NCBI GenBank assembly: GCA_025352585.1
Contig: JANXTD010000391.1
Coordinates: forward strand, 1 to 5,449
Length of the DNA stretch: 5,449 bases
From: Fimbriiglobus sp.
Lineage (GTDB): Bacteria; Planctomycetota; Planctomycetia; Gemmatales; Gemmataceae
Direction: 5' to 3'
Part shown: one piece after another, positions 1 through 5,449 of the stretch
How positions within the stretch are numbered: the stretch's first letter is position 1
How the letters are laid out: the number at the start of each line of letters is the position of its first letter
Notes under the pieces: generated by a model
Databases searched by the model: none
What the model was told of the DNA's origin: nothing
What the model saw: only the letters and a program-made list of their open reading frames with translations
Program-made: the position numbers and the translations under genes

Positions 1-1691
1 TGCAAGTCGCCGAGGATTTCTTGGTACGCGCCCAACAGGAACGCGCCCAGGTAGTACGGCTCGCCGGGGGTCACCGGGTGCAGTTCCAGCGTCGATTTCA
101 CGTCGCGCAGGTCGATGAACTGGTCGATCTTGCCGTCCGAGTCGCAGGTGATGTCGCCGAGCACCGCCCGCCGCGTCGGCTTCTCCAGCATCCGGTGGAT
201 CGGCATCACCGGGAAGAGTTGCTTGATCGCCCACGAGTCGGGCATACTCTGGAACACGCTGAAGTTACAGAAGTACGTGTCGGACAACAAGGTGTCGAGG
301 TTCTGGAAGTCCTCGGGGACGTAGTCGAGTTCCTTGACGATCCGTTGAAGTTTGCGGCCGATGGACCAGAACATGCGCTCGGCACTCGCCCGCTGCTCGA
401 TACACAAATATCCGAGGCTGAACAGGTTGAGCGTCTCCTCCATCGCCTGCGTGGCGTCGTGGTAGCACTCCGCGTAGTTCTTCTTGTTCAAGTCGCGGTG
501 GACGGCGAACAGGTCCTTGATCGGCTGCGGGGCGTCGTCGGGCACACCCGCGGGGGCGTCGCAGCGGTCGAAGTTTGACGTGCCCAACACGTCGAAAACC
601 AGCACCGAGTGGTACGCCACGACCGCCCGGCCGCTCTCGGAGATGATCGTCGGGTGCGGCACGCCGGCCTCGTCGCACACGCTCTTGATGCGGAACACCA
701 CGTCGTTGGCGTACTCTTGCAGCGTGTAGTTGGTGCTCGACTCGAAGTCGGTTTGCGAGCCGTCGTAATCCACACCAAGCCCGCCGCCCACGTCAATGAT
801 CTTCAACCCGGCCCCCAGGCGGTGCAACTCCACATAGATGCGCGCCGCCTCGTTGAGGGCGTCCTTGACCTTGCGGATGTTGGAGACCTGGCTGCCCATG
901 TGGAAGTGGGTCATTTGCAAACAGTCGGCCATGCCTTTCGACTTCAAGTAGTCGAGGGCTTCGATGACCTCGGTGAGCGTCAGGCCGAACTTCGAGCGGT
1001 AGCCGGCGGAACTGCGCCAGCGGCCGGCCCCGCGGCTCGCCAGCTTGACGCGGATGCCGATCGGCTGCCGGACGCCCAGCGCCTCGGAGTGCCGAACGAT
1101 CGCTTCGAGTTCGGAAAACTTTTCCACCACCGGGATGATGTTTTTGCCGAGCTTGTGCGCAAGCACGACCATCTTGATGAATTCGTCGTCCTTGAAGCCG
1201 TTGCAAATGATCGGCGTCGCGTCGGCCCCGTTGGTGACGGCCAACACCGCCAACAGTTCGGGCTTACTGCCGGCCTCCAGGCCGAAGCCGTGCGGCTTGC
1301 CGAAGTTCAACACTTCCTCGACGACGTGACGTTGCTGATTCACCTTGATGGGGTAGACGCAAGAGTAGTTGCCGGCGTAGCCGTACTCGTCGATCGACTT
1401 CTTGAAGGCCTCGGCGATCTCGCCGATGCGGTGCTTCAAGATGTCGGTGAAGCGCAACAGGATCGGCAGTTGGATGCCGCGACTTTGCAGGCTGTCGATG
1501 AGGAGCTTGAGGTCGATGCCCTTGGCGGGGTCCTTGTCGGCGTGGACGACGACGTGCCCCTGGCCGTTGATGCCGAAGTAGCCCTTGCCCCAGTTGCGCA
1601 CGCCGTAGGTCTCGTGGGCCTCCGAGAGGCTCCAGCCTTGGCCCACGTCGGCCGTCTCGGCGGCGGGTCGCCGCTCCACAAGTTTGCCCAT
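1..1691 (-). CDS. speA: Biosynthetic arginine decarboxylase (PLP-dependent), C-terminus cut by the window edge
   Basis: The enzyme decarboxylates L-arginine to agmatine, the first step of the agmatine route to putrescine and other polyamines. It belongs to the alanine-racemase-fold (group IV) decarboxylases. The visible 563 residues align by eye with E. coli SpeA (about 658 residues), so roughly 70-90 C-terminal residues lie outside the window. Landmarks: the N-terminal stretch YGVRNWGKGYFGINGQGHV (residues 29-47); the PLP-lysine motif CVYPIKVNQ with Lys116 as the Schiff-base residue; THFHMGSQ in the barrel; the glycine-rich phosphate-binding segment DVGGGLGVDYDG starting at Asp300; and CDSDGKI with Cys516, which in this family reaches into the partner subunit's active site. 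The frame ends at the family motif GAYQEILGDLH. The ATG at 1691 gives the usual short N-terminal extension and has a weak GAGG nine bases upstream. I see no frameshift or internal stop. It is divergent from waaA. The diaminopimelate/ornithine decarboxylase relatives are shorter and lack this N-terminal block, so the call is firm. Confidence 0.96.
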   Translation of the reverse strand, partial: MGKLVERRPAAETADVGQGWSLSEAHETYGVRNWGKGYFGINGQGHVVVHADKDPAKGIDLKLLIDSLQSRGIQLPILLRFTDILKHRIGEIAEAFKKSIDEYGYAGNYSCVYPIKVNQQRHVVEEVLNFGKPHGFGLEAGSKPELLAVLAVTNGADATPIICNGFKDDEFIKMVVLAHKLGKNIIPVVEKFSELEAIVRHSEALGVRQPIGIRVKLASRGAGRWRSSAGYRSKFGLTLTEVIEALDYLKSKGMADCLQMTHFHMGSQVSNIRKVKDALNEAARIYVELHRLGAGLKIIDVGGGLGVDYDGSQTDFESSTNYTLQEYANDVVFRIKSVCDEAGVPHPTIISESGRAVVAYHSVLVFDVLGTSNFDRCDAPAGVPDDAPQPIKDLFAVHRDLNKKNYAECYHDATQAMEETLNLFSLGYLCIEQRASAERMFWSIGRKLQRIVKELDYVPEDFQNLDTLLSDTYFCNFSVFQSMPDSWAIKQLFPVMPIHRMLEKPTRRAVLGDITCDSDGKIDQFIDLRDVKSTLELHPVTPGEPYYLGAFLLGAYQEILGDL

Positions 1692-1700
1692 CAGAACTGG

Positions 1701-1704
1701 CCTC
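1701..1704 (-). promoter_or_regulatory. Weak ribosome binding site for speA
   Basis: On the minus strand GAGG lies nine bases before the ATG at 1691. It is short and could be chance in GC-rich DNA, but it agrees with the start chosen from the protein alignment. Confidence 0.35.
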
Positions 1705-1755
1705 GTCCCGGCGCGGCCGGTGTCGGAAAAGGGTCGGCGCGGAAATCGCAGTCCT

Positions 1756-1783
1756 ATCATAAGCAGCGCCGCCGGGCCAACAA
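1756..1783 (-). promoter_or_regulatory. Candidate sigma-70-type promoter for speA
   Basis: On the minus strand TTGTTG (1783-1778) and TATGAT (1761-1756) are separated by 16 bases. They resemble the -35 and -10 elements TTGACA and TATAAT. The -10 lies in the only A/T-rich patch of the 133-bp divergent intergenic region. Transcription would begin near 1749 and give a leader of roughly 55-60 bases. This is a pattern match only; promoter consensus in planctomycetes is poorly defined. I found no comparably good plus-strand promoter for waaA here. Confidence 0.35.
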
Positions 1784-1824
1784 CAGCGACTTCCGATCTT
1801 CACATTCCCGGACGCCCCCTCCCG

Positions 1825-3105
1825 ATGCGATTCGCCCTCGACGCGCTGTACCTCGCCGCCCTCACGCTGTTCTCCCCGTGGCTGCTCTGGCGGGGCCTAC
1901 GCACCGGCCGCTACCGTCGCGACCTGCGGGCCAAGCTCCTCGGCGACGTGCCGACGGTGCCGGCCGGCGAGGCGGTCGTCTGGTTTCACGGCGTGAGCGT
2001 CGGCGAAGTCCACTTACTCGTGACGTTAGTAGACGGCTACCGCCGTCGCAACCCGTCGCGTCGCGTCGTGGTCAGTTCCACGACGGACACCGGACTGGCC
2101 GAGGCCCGCGCCCGCTTCCCAGACGACACCGTCGTGCCGTTCCCCTTCGACTTCTCCGGGGCCGTCGGCCGCGCGATCATCCGGTTGAAGCCGAGCCTGA
2201 TCGTGCTGGCCGAGAGCGAGTTGTGGCCGAACTTCCTGGCGGTCGCCGCGCGGCGGGGCGTGCCGGTGGCGGTGGTCAACGGCCGCATGAGCCCGCGCAG
2301 TTACGCCCGCCTGTCGCGCGTCGCCGGGGTCGCCCGGTGGCTGCTCTACCGGCACGTAAAGTTGTTGGCGATGCAGTCCGACGACTACGCCGCGCGGCTC
2401 AAGCTCCTCGGCGTAGACGCGGCGAAGGTGGTCGTGACGGGGTCGGTCAAGTACGACGGCGCGGCCGCCGACCGCGACACGCCGAAGGCCGGCGAACTGC
2501 GCCGGCTGTTGGCGTTGCCCGACGGCGTCCTGGTGCTGGTCGCCGGCAGCACGCACGCCCCCGAGGAGTCGCTGTTGCTTGAGGTGTTTCGCCAGTTGCG
2601 CGAGCGTTTCCCGACGCTGCGCCTGGTGCTGGTGCCGCGCCACCCCGACCGCTTCGAGGCGGTCGCCGCACTCGTCGCCGGCAGCGGCTTCGACTGGCGA
2701 CGGCGCAGCCAGATCGTCACGCACCTCGACGGCACGCCGGCGGTGGTGCTGCTCGACACGATCGGCGAACTCGGCGCGGCGTGGGGTCTGGCGACGGTCG
2801 GCTTCACCGGCGGCAGTCTCGACGGGAAGCGCGGCGGCCAGAGCATGATCGAGCCGGCCGGGTACGGCGTCCCGGTCGCGTTTGGCCCGCACGTCTGGAA
2901 CTTCCGTGACGCCGCCCGCAGCCTCGTCGAAGTCGGCGGCGCGGTAACTGTTCGCGACGCGGGGGAGTTGACGGAAGTGCTGGGCCGGTGGCTGGGCGAC
3001 GAGGCGGCGCGGGTCGCGGCCGGGGCGGCGGCGCGGGCGTTCGTCGTCGCGCAACAGGGGGCGACCGCGCGGACGCTCGACGCGCTGGACCGGCTGTTGC
3101 CGTGA
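1825..3105 (+). CDS. waaA: 3-deoxy-D-manno-octulosonic acid (Kdo) transferase, lipid A modification
   Basis: WaaA (KdtA, glycosyltransferase family 30) transfers Kdo from CMP-Kdo to the lipid A precursor on the cytoplasmic face of the inner membrane. The 426-residue product matches the family length (425 in E. coli) and aligns along its whole length. Landmarks: an N-terminal hydrophobic anchor (residues 1-22) followed by basic residues; WFHGVSVGE, with Glu61 at the position of the catalytic base; FPFDFSG and IVLAESELWPNFL (about 106-138) and NGRMSPRSYARL (152-163) in the N-terminal domain; GSVKYD (206-211); AGSTHAPEES and LVPRHPDRF (240-277); and the nucleotide-sugar site GFTGGS plus MIEPAGYGVPVAFGPHVWNF (326-360). 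An upstream in-frame ATG at 1684 would overlap speA and add 47 residues with no family match, so the ATG at 1825 is preferred, although no clear Shine-Dalgarno precedes it. The usual GGHN-L-EPA motif reads GGQSMIEPA here. How many Kdo residues it adds cannot be told from sequence. Confidence 0.95.
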   Translation: MRFALDALYLAALTLFSPWLLWRGLRTGRYRRDLRAKLLGDVPTVPAGEAVVWFHGVSVGEVHLLVTLVDGYRRRNPSRRVVVSSTTDTGLAEARARFPDDTVVPFPFDFSGAVGRAIIRLKPSLIVLAESELWPNFLAVAARRGVPVAVVNGRMSPRSYARLSRVAGVARWLLYRHVKLLAMQSDDYAARLKLLGVDAAKVVVTGSVKYDGAAADRDTPKAGELRRLLALPDGVLVLVAGSTHAPEESLLLEVFRQLRERFPTLRLVLVPRHPDRFEAVAALVAGSGFDWRRRSQIVTHLDGTPAVVLLDTIGELGAAWGLATVGFTGGSLDGKRGGQSMIEPAGYGVPVAFGPHVWNFRDAARSLVEVGGAVTVRDAGELTEVLGRWLGDEAARVAAGAAARAFVVAQQGATARTLDALDRLLP

Positions 3106-3106
3106 C

Positions 3107-3901
3107 TCACTTCGCCGCCGGCTTCGCGGGCTTCTGCGCCGCGCGGATGACGAGCACCCGCTGGCGGACGCGGTCGCCGCTGGCGCTCAGGAAGAAGCCG
3201 CCGCCGAGGGTCTCGGCGGGGTCGGGCGTCGGGCCGATGACCAGCGTGTCCTTTGGGCCGAGTGTCACGTCGAAGGCGAGCGCGGGGTAGGCCTTGAGCG
3301 CCTTGCGGTCCTCGCGGGCGAAGGCGGTGCCGTCGGCGGTCGGCTTGACGAAGAGTTGCTTGTCGCCGTGCTGGATTTGCGGCTCGACGGTGAGTTTCAC
3401 CTGGCCGTGGGGGGCTGCGGTCGCGGTGACCCGGAAGCCGCACTCGGCCGCGGCCAGATCCCACGGCGACGGCTCCGCGCCGAGGTCGAGGCGGTCGCGG
3501 AAGGTCAGGCGGGTCAGCGGCCCGTGGACCGGCACGACCTTCGGCTTGCCGGGGCCGAAGCTGCGGTCGGTCGCGTCGAGGGTCGCGTTCGGGGCGCGCG
3601 ACAGCCGCTCGAATTCGCTGGGCAGCACGCCGGCGAAGGTGCCGACGCGCAGGCCGTTGTGGGCGAGTAGCGTGGCGAGTTCGTGGCGCAGCGGTCGGCC
3701 GGCGGTGGCCCAGAGGTCGTCGCCCAGCGTGGTGTTGCCGATAGGGGCCTCGACGAGCGCGGTGCGGACGACGACGGCGTCGGGGTTGGCCCCGCGCATC
3801 CGGTCCCACACCGCGGCCGGCCGCAACCGCTGCTGCTGTTGCGGGAAGCACCCGACGCAGGCCACGACGAGCACGCCGAAGGCAAAACCGACGCGGGACA
3901 T
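3107..3901 (-). CDS. Putative lipoprotein of unknown function
   Basis: I do not recognise a named family. From the ATG at 3901 the product is 264 residues; an in-frame ATG at 3913 would add four (MVPR). Residues 1-18 form a signal peptide with a basic start, a hydrophobic core and two cysteines. Cys15 is preceded by Val-Val-Ala and fits a lipobox; Cys18 is a weaker alternative. A glutamine run (21-24) follows, typical of the linker after a lipid anchor. The mature part is soluble, with no further membrane segment. It has two recognisable halves: about 40-115, starting with an alternating hydrophobic strand (DAVVVRTALVEAPIG) and a helix (LRHELATLLAHNGLRVG), and about 155-253, rich in predicted beta strands and ending GGGFFLSASGDRVRQRVLVIR. 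The tail is Ala/Lys/Pro-rich. The strand-rich C-terminus loosely recalls secretin or pilus-assembly accessory proteins, but that is impression only. It probably sits in a minus-strand unit downstream of the solute-binding protein, 191 bases away across a repeat. Confidence 0.8.
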   Translation of the reverse strand: MSRVGFAFGVLVVACVGCFPQQQQRLRPAAVWDRMRGANPDAVVVRTALVEAPIGNTTLGDDLWATAGRPLRHELATLLAHNGLRVGTFAGVLPSEFERLSRAPNATLDATDRSFGPGKPKVVPVHGPLTRLTFRDRLDLGAEPSPWDLAAAECGFRVTATAAPHGQVKLTVEPQIQHGDKQLFVKPTADGTAFAREDRKALKAYPALAFDVTLGPKDTLVIGPTPDPAETLGGGFFLSASGDRVRQRVLVIRAAQKPAKPAAK

Positions 3902-3965
3902 TCGGGGCACCATGCGGGGGCGACGGGAGGTGGCCGGATACCCTGGCGGCGCGGGGGTGTCAAGA

Positions 3966-4054
3966 AGAGTGCAAAATGCACAGTGCAGAGTGCAAAATCT
4001 CGAACTGAGGCCACCGGAGTTTGCTGACACTTTGCACTCTTCACTCTGCACTCT
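3966..4054. repeat. Inverted repeat with arms made of 7-bp tandem units
   Basis: The left arm on the plus strand (3966-4000) reads as five consecutive heptamers: AGAGTGC, AAAATGC, ACAGTGC, AGAGTGC, AAAATCT. The right arm (4027-4054), read on the minus strand from 4054, has four: AGAGTGC, AGAGTGA, AGAGTGC, AAAGTGT. The two arms are therefore degenerate arrays of one unit in opposite orientation, separated by 26 bases of unrelated sequence (4001-4026). The best single pairing is 3987-3996 with 4031-4040, ten perfect base pairs, continuing outward as two four-pair blocks with single mismatches; other registers also pair (3964-3975 with 4031-4042, 12 pairs). The block is clearly less GC-rich than its surroundings. 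It lies between two co-directional genes and would form a long hairpin in their transcript. It may be a copy of a dispersed, non-coding element. Confidence 0.85.
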
Positions 4055-4072
4055 TGTCGAGTCGCGCCCTCT

Positions 4073-4099
4073 GCGGTGAATGGTCTTGCTTTTCACCGC
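4073..4099 (-). terminator. Hairpin spanning the stop codon of the solute-binding protein gene; possible weak terminator
   Basis: GCGGTGAA (4073-4080) is the exact reverse complement of TTCACCGC (4092-4099), with an 11-base loop. On the minus-strand transcript the TGA stop (4095-4093) is inside the 5' arm of the stem. No U-run follows the 3' arm, so this is not a textbook intrinsic terminator. It could stabilise the 3' end of the transcript or cause partial termination before the downstream lipoprotein gene. Confidence 0.35.
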
Positions 4100-5103
4100 G
4101 CGAAGGTGTCGCGCAGGAAGGCTTGCGTGTCGGCCCACAGGTCGGCGGCCTCGTCGAAATCGACCCTCATCCGCGTGCCCTCCGGCGTCGCCCGCAAGAC
4201 CGTCGCCCGCAACGGTTGCAAGTCGAGGCGTAGCGGCAGTTGGTGGCCGCCGCCCTCGGCCAATTTCTGCTCGACCTCCTTCGCGAGCAGCCGGTCGATG
4301 AGTCGCTTCCCGGCGGCGGGGTTGGGGCCGTTCTTCACCAGCGCGAGCGTGTTCGGCAGGTAGAGCGTGCCGAAGCGCGGGCGAGTCGTGTCGGCGTCGG
4401 GCAGCACGATCGCCACGTCGCGGCCGGCGAGGAGTTCGAGCATGGCGTCGTCGGAGTCGGTCAGGCCGACGGCGAAGTCGCCCTTGGCGACGCCCACCGC
4501 CACCGCCTTGTTCCCGGCGACGACCTGGACGCCGTTGGCTTGCAGCGCGCGGAAGAACTCCTTCGCCCCGTCGGGGCCGAGCACCTCGAAGAGGCACGCC
4601 GCGTGCGTGGCCGTGGTGCCGAACTGCGGCTTGGCGATGGCGGTGACGCTCTTGAAACGCGACTGCGTCAGGTCGAACAGGCTCGTCGGCCGCTGGTCCG
4701 CGGGGACACGCTTGGTGTTGACGATTAACACCCGCGCCCGCTCCGCGAAGGCGGCGTAAGCGCGGCCGGGGGCGGCGGGGTAGTTCGCGGCTTCCACACT
4801 GGTGTACGGCTCGTACAGCCCCTGACGCGCGAGGCGGATCGTCCCTAGTGGCTCGTTGTTCCAGTGGACATCGCAGCGCGGGCGGCCGGCCTCGGCTTGC
4901 AGTTCCGCGACGAGGCCGACCGACTTGTTGGCCTCCGTGTCGAACTTCGGCTCGACCTTCACGCCCACGTCAAGGCCGTCGAAAATGCGGACGGCGTAGT
5001 CCTCGTCCTGCGCCGAGTAGACGACGACGCGGTCGGCCGACTTGGTGCAGCCGGCGACGAGCAGCAGTGACAGCGCGACGACAGCGACACGCGGCTTAGA
5101 CAT
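4093..5103 (-). CDS. ABC-type solute-binding lipoprotein, FbpA/iron-like superfamily, ligand uncertain
   Basis: This is a periplasmic binding protein tethered by a lipid. The 336-residue product begins with a classic lipoprotein signal, MSKPRVAVVALSLLLVAGC, with Cys19 after Val-Ala-Gly. The mature protein has the two-lobe type II binding-protein pattern: VVVYSAQDEDYAVRIF (27-41) as the first strand and helix, KFDTEANKSVGL (53-64), CDVHWNNEP (77-85), RVLIVNTKRVP (124-134) at the hinge, KPQFGTTATHAACLFEVLG (158-176), GNKAVAVGVAKGDFAVGLTDSDD (197-219), and LYLPNTLALVKNGPNP (247-262) followed by a C-terminal helix. This order matches FbpA-like Fe(III) and related binding proteins. FbpA-type proteins have a Tyr-Tyr pair near the region that here reads TDSDDA (215-220), so iron binding should not be assumed. 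No permease or ATPase gene is visible nearby. The start codon overlaps the stop of the upstream UxaC-like gene (ATGTCTAA), which suggests translational coupling. Confidence 0.88.
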   Translation of the reverse strand: MSKPRVAVVALSLLLVAGCTKSADRVVVYSAQDEDYAVRIFDGLDVGVKVEPKFDTEANKSVGLVAELQAEAGRPRCDVHWNNEPLGTIRLARQGLYEPYTSVEAANYPAAPGRAYAAFAERARVLIVNTKRVPADQRPTSLFDLTQSRFKSVTAIAKPQFGTTATHAACLFEVLGPDGAKEFFRALQANGVQVVAGNKAVAVGVAKGDFAVGLTDSDDAMLELLAGRDVAIVLPDADTTRPRFGTLYLPNTLALVKNGPNPAAGKRLIDRLLAKEVEQKLAEGGGHQLPLRLDLQPLRATVLRATPEGTRMRVDFDEAADLWADTQAFLRDTFAR

Positions 5104-5449
5104 CGAATATCTCCCGGACGTTGTCGCGCAACAGCCGTTGGCCCAAGGCGACCGCCTCGGCCTCGGTCTTGCGGCCGGGGCGGACGTACTCGTCGGCGAG
5201 CACGCCGGCGAGGATGCGGCGGTACATGCCGAACTTCGGCAGCACGAATTCGAGCTTGTACGCGTCCGAGTAGTAGCCGACCTGCTTGGTCTTGGGCACC
5301 GCTTGCAGCCGCTCGGTCAGGTCGCGGCCGATGTACGCGGGGATGTTCGAGTACCACCAGTGGCCGCTCGTGATGACGTTGGGGAAGATCCACGAGTACG
5401 CGACCAGCTCCTGATTCTGGGCACTCGTCAGCACCGAGACGGGGAACTT
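5096..5449 (-). CDS. Uronate-isomerase-like (UxaC-like) amidohydrolase, C-terminal 117 residues only
   Basis: The frame is open to the window edge, so the N-terminal part is missing; a GTG at 5434 is in frame but is almost certainly internal. The visible residues follow the C-terminal pattern of the glucuronate isomerase (UxaC) branch of the amidohydrolase superfamily: AYSWIFPNVITSGHWWYSN, matching the family's WWWFND region; KTKQVGYYSDAY, at the place of the FVGMLTDSRSF segment with its conserved Asp; and FGMYRRILAGVLADEYV, at the place of RHEYFRRILC. Classical UxaC interconverts hexuronates and ketohexonates. The deviations (WWYSNIP, YYSDAYKLEF) place this in a divergent subgroup, so the substrate may be another sugar acid or a different amidohydrolase substrate. 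The metal-ligand histidines are upstream of the window and cannot be checked. The gene ends TAA at 5098-5096, overlapping the next start by 8 bases, so the two are probably one operon. Confidence 0.65.
   Translation of the reverse strand, partial: KFPVSVLTSAQNQELVAYSWIFPNVITSGHWWYSNIPAYIGRDLTERLQAVPKTKQVGYYSDAYKLEFVLPKFGMYRRILAGVLADEYVRPGRKTEAEAVALGQRLLRDNVREIFDV
5111..5115 (-). promoter_or_regulatory. Ribosome binding site for the solute-binding protein
   Basis: On the minus strand GGGAG lies seven bases before the ATG at 5103, inside the last codons of the upstream gene. It is the best Shine-Dalgarno match among the genes in the window and, with the signal peptide that begins there, fixes the start at 5103. 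Confidence 0.65.

Noticed and set aside
1730..1760. Plus-strand promoter for waaA using TATCAT at 1755-1760
   Set aside because: No acceptable -35 element lies 16-18 bases upstream; the same A/T patch fits better as a minus-strand -10 element.
1684..1824. Longer N-terminus of waaA from the ATG at 1684
   Set aside because: The extra 47 residues do not match the family, would overlap speA by 8 bases and cover the divergent promoter region; the ATG at 1825 gives the standard WaaA N-terminal membrane anchor.
609..2582. A 657-codon open frame on the plus strand running opposite speA and into waaA
   Set aside because: It lies antisense to a clear arginine decarboxylase and then out of frame over waaA. 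Its translation is Arg/Ala/Asp/Val-rich with no recognisable motif, as expected for a shadow frame in high-GC DNA.
2385..3851. A 488-codon minus-strand open frame across the waaA 3' half and the lipoprotein gene
   Set aside because: It is antisense to waaA and shifted relative to the lipoprotein frame. The translation is Arg/Pro/Ala-rich low complexity, and the competing frames carry family motifs and a signal peptide.
3966..4054. CRISPR-like repeat array
   Set aside because: The units are 7 bp, directly adjacent without unique spacers, and the two arms are inverted. None of this fits a CRISPR array.
3961..4079. Short peptides encoded by the heptad repeat region (Ser-Ala-Lys-Cys/Val-Gln-Asn-like translations)
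   Set aside because: Such peptides are the by-product of translating the AGAGTGC-type repeat. No ribosome binding site or conserved start is present, and the repeat period of 7 scrambles the reading frame.
3902..4597. Upstream extension of the lipoprotein frame (in-frame start as far as 4597)
   Set aside because: The extension would read through the heptad repeat and into the antisense of the solute-binding protein. A signal peptide with lipobox begins exactly at 3901 (or 3913), so the long form is an artefact.

Overview
The window looks like chromosomal DNA from a high-GC planctomycete, most likely a Gemmataceae-type organism. I infer this from the strongly G/C-biased third codon positions, the sparse Shine-Dalgarno sites, the variant WaaA motif, a small lipoprotein of unknown family, and a heptad-repeat hairpin of a kind I associate with planctomycete intergenic regions. 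The assignment comes from reading the sequence alone and was not tested by any search.

Layout, left to right. (1) 1-1691, minus strand: most of speA, the biosynthetic arginine decarboxylase, cut off at its C-terminus by the window edge. (2) 1692-1824: a short divergent intergenic region with a plausible minus-strand promoter for speA. (3) 1825-3105, plus strand: a complete waaA (kdtA), the Kdo transferase of lipid A/LPS synthesis. (4) 3107-3901, minus strand: a complete putative lipoprotein of unknown function, converging on waaA with one base between the two stop codons. (5) 3902-4092: a gap holding an inverted repeat built of 7-bp units and a separate perfect 8-bp hairpin over the end of the next gene. 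(6) 4093-5103, minus strand: a complete lipoprotein-anchored solute-binding protein of the iron/FbpA-like ABC superfamily. (7) 5096-5449, minus strand: the C-terminal part of a uronate-isomerase-like (UxaC-like) amidohydrolase, overlapping the start of the binding protein by 8 bases.

Functionally this is mostly core and cell-envelope metabolism. SpeA makes agmatine from arginine for polyamine synthesis. WaaA supports an LPS-bearing outer membrane. The UxaC-like gene and the binding protein are probably cotranscribed and translationally coupled. No ABC permease or ATPase gene is visible, and the binding protein lacks the Tyr-Tyr pair typical of FbpA-type iron ligation, so its substrate is open. 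I see no CRISPR array, tRNA, rRNA, transposase, phage gene or defence system. The items most worth a second look are the heptad inverted repeat, the ligand of the binding protein and the unknown lipoprotein family; nothing here clearly amounts to a new system.
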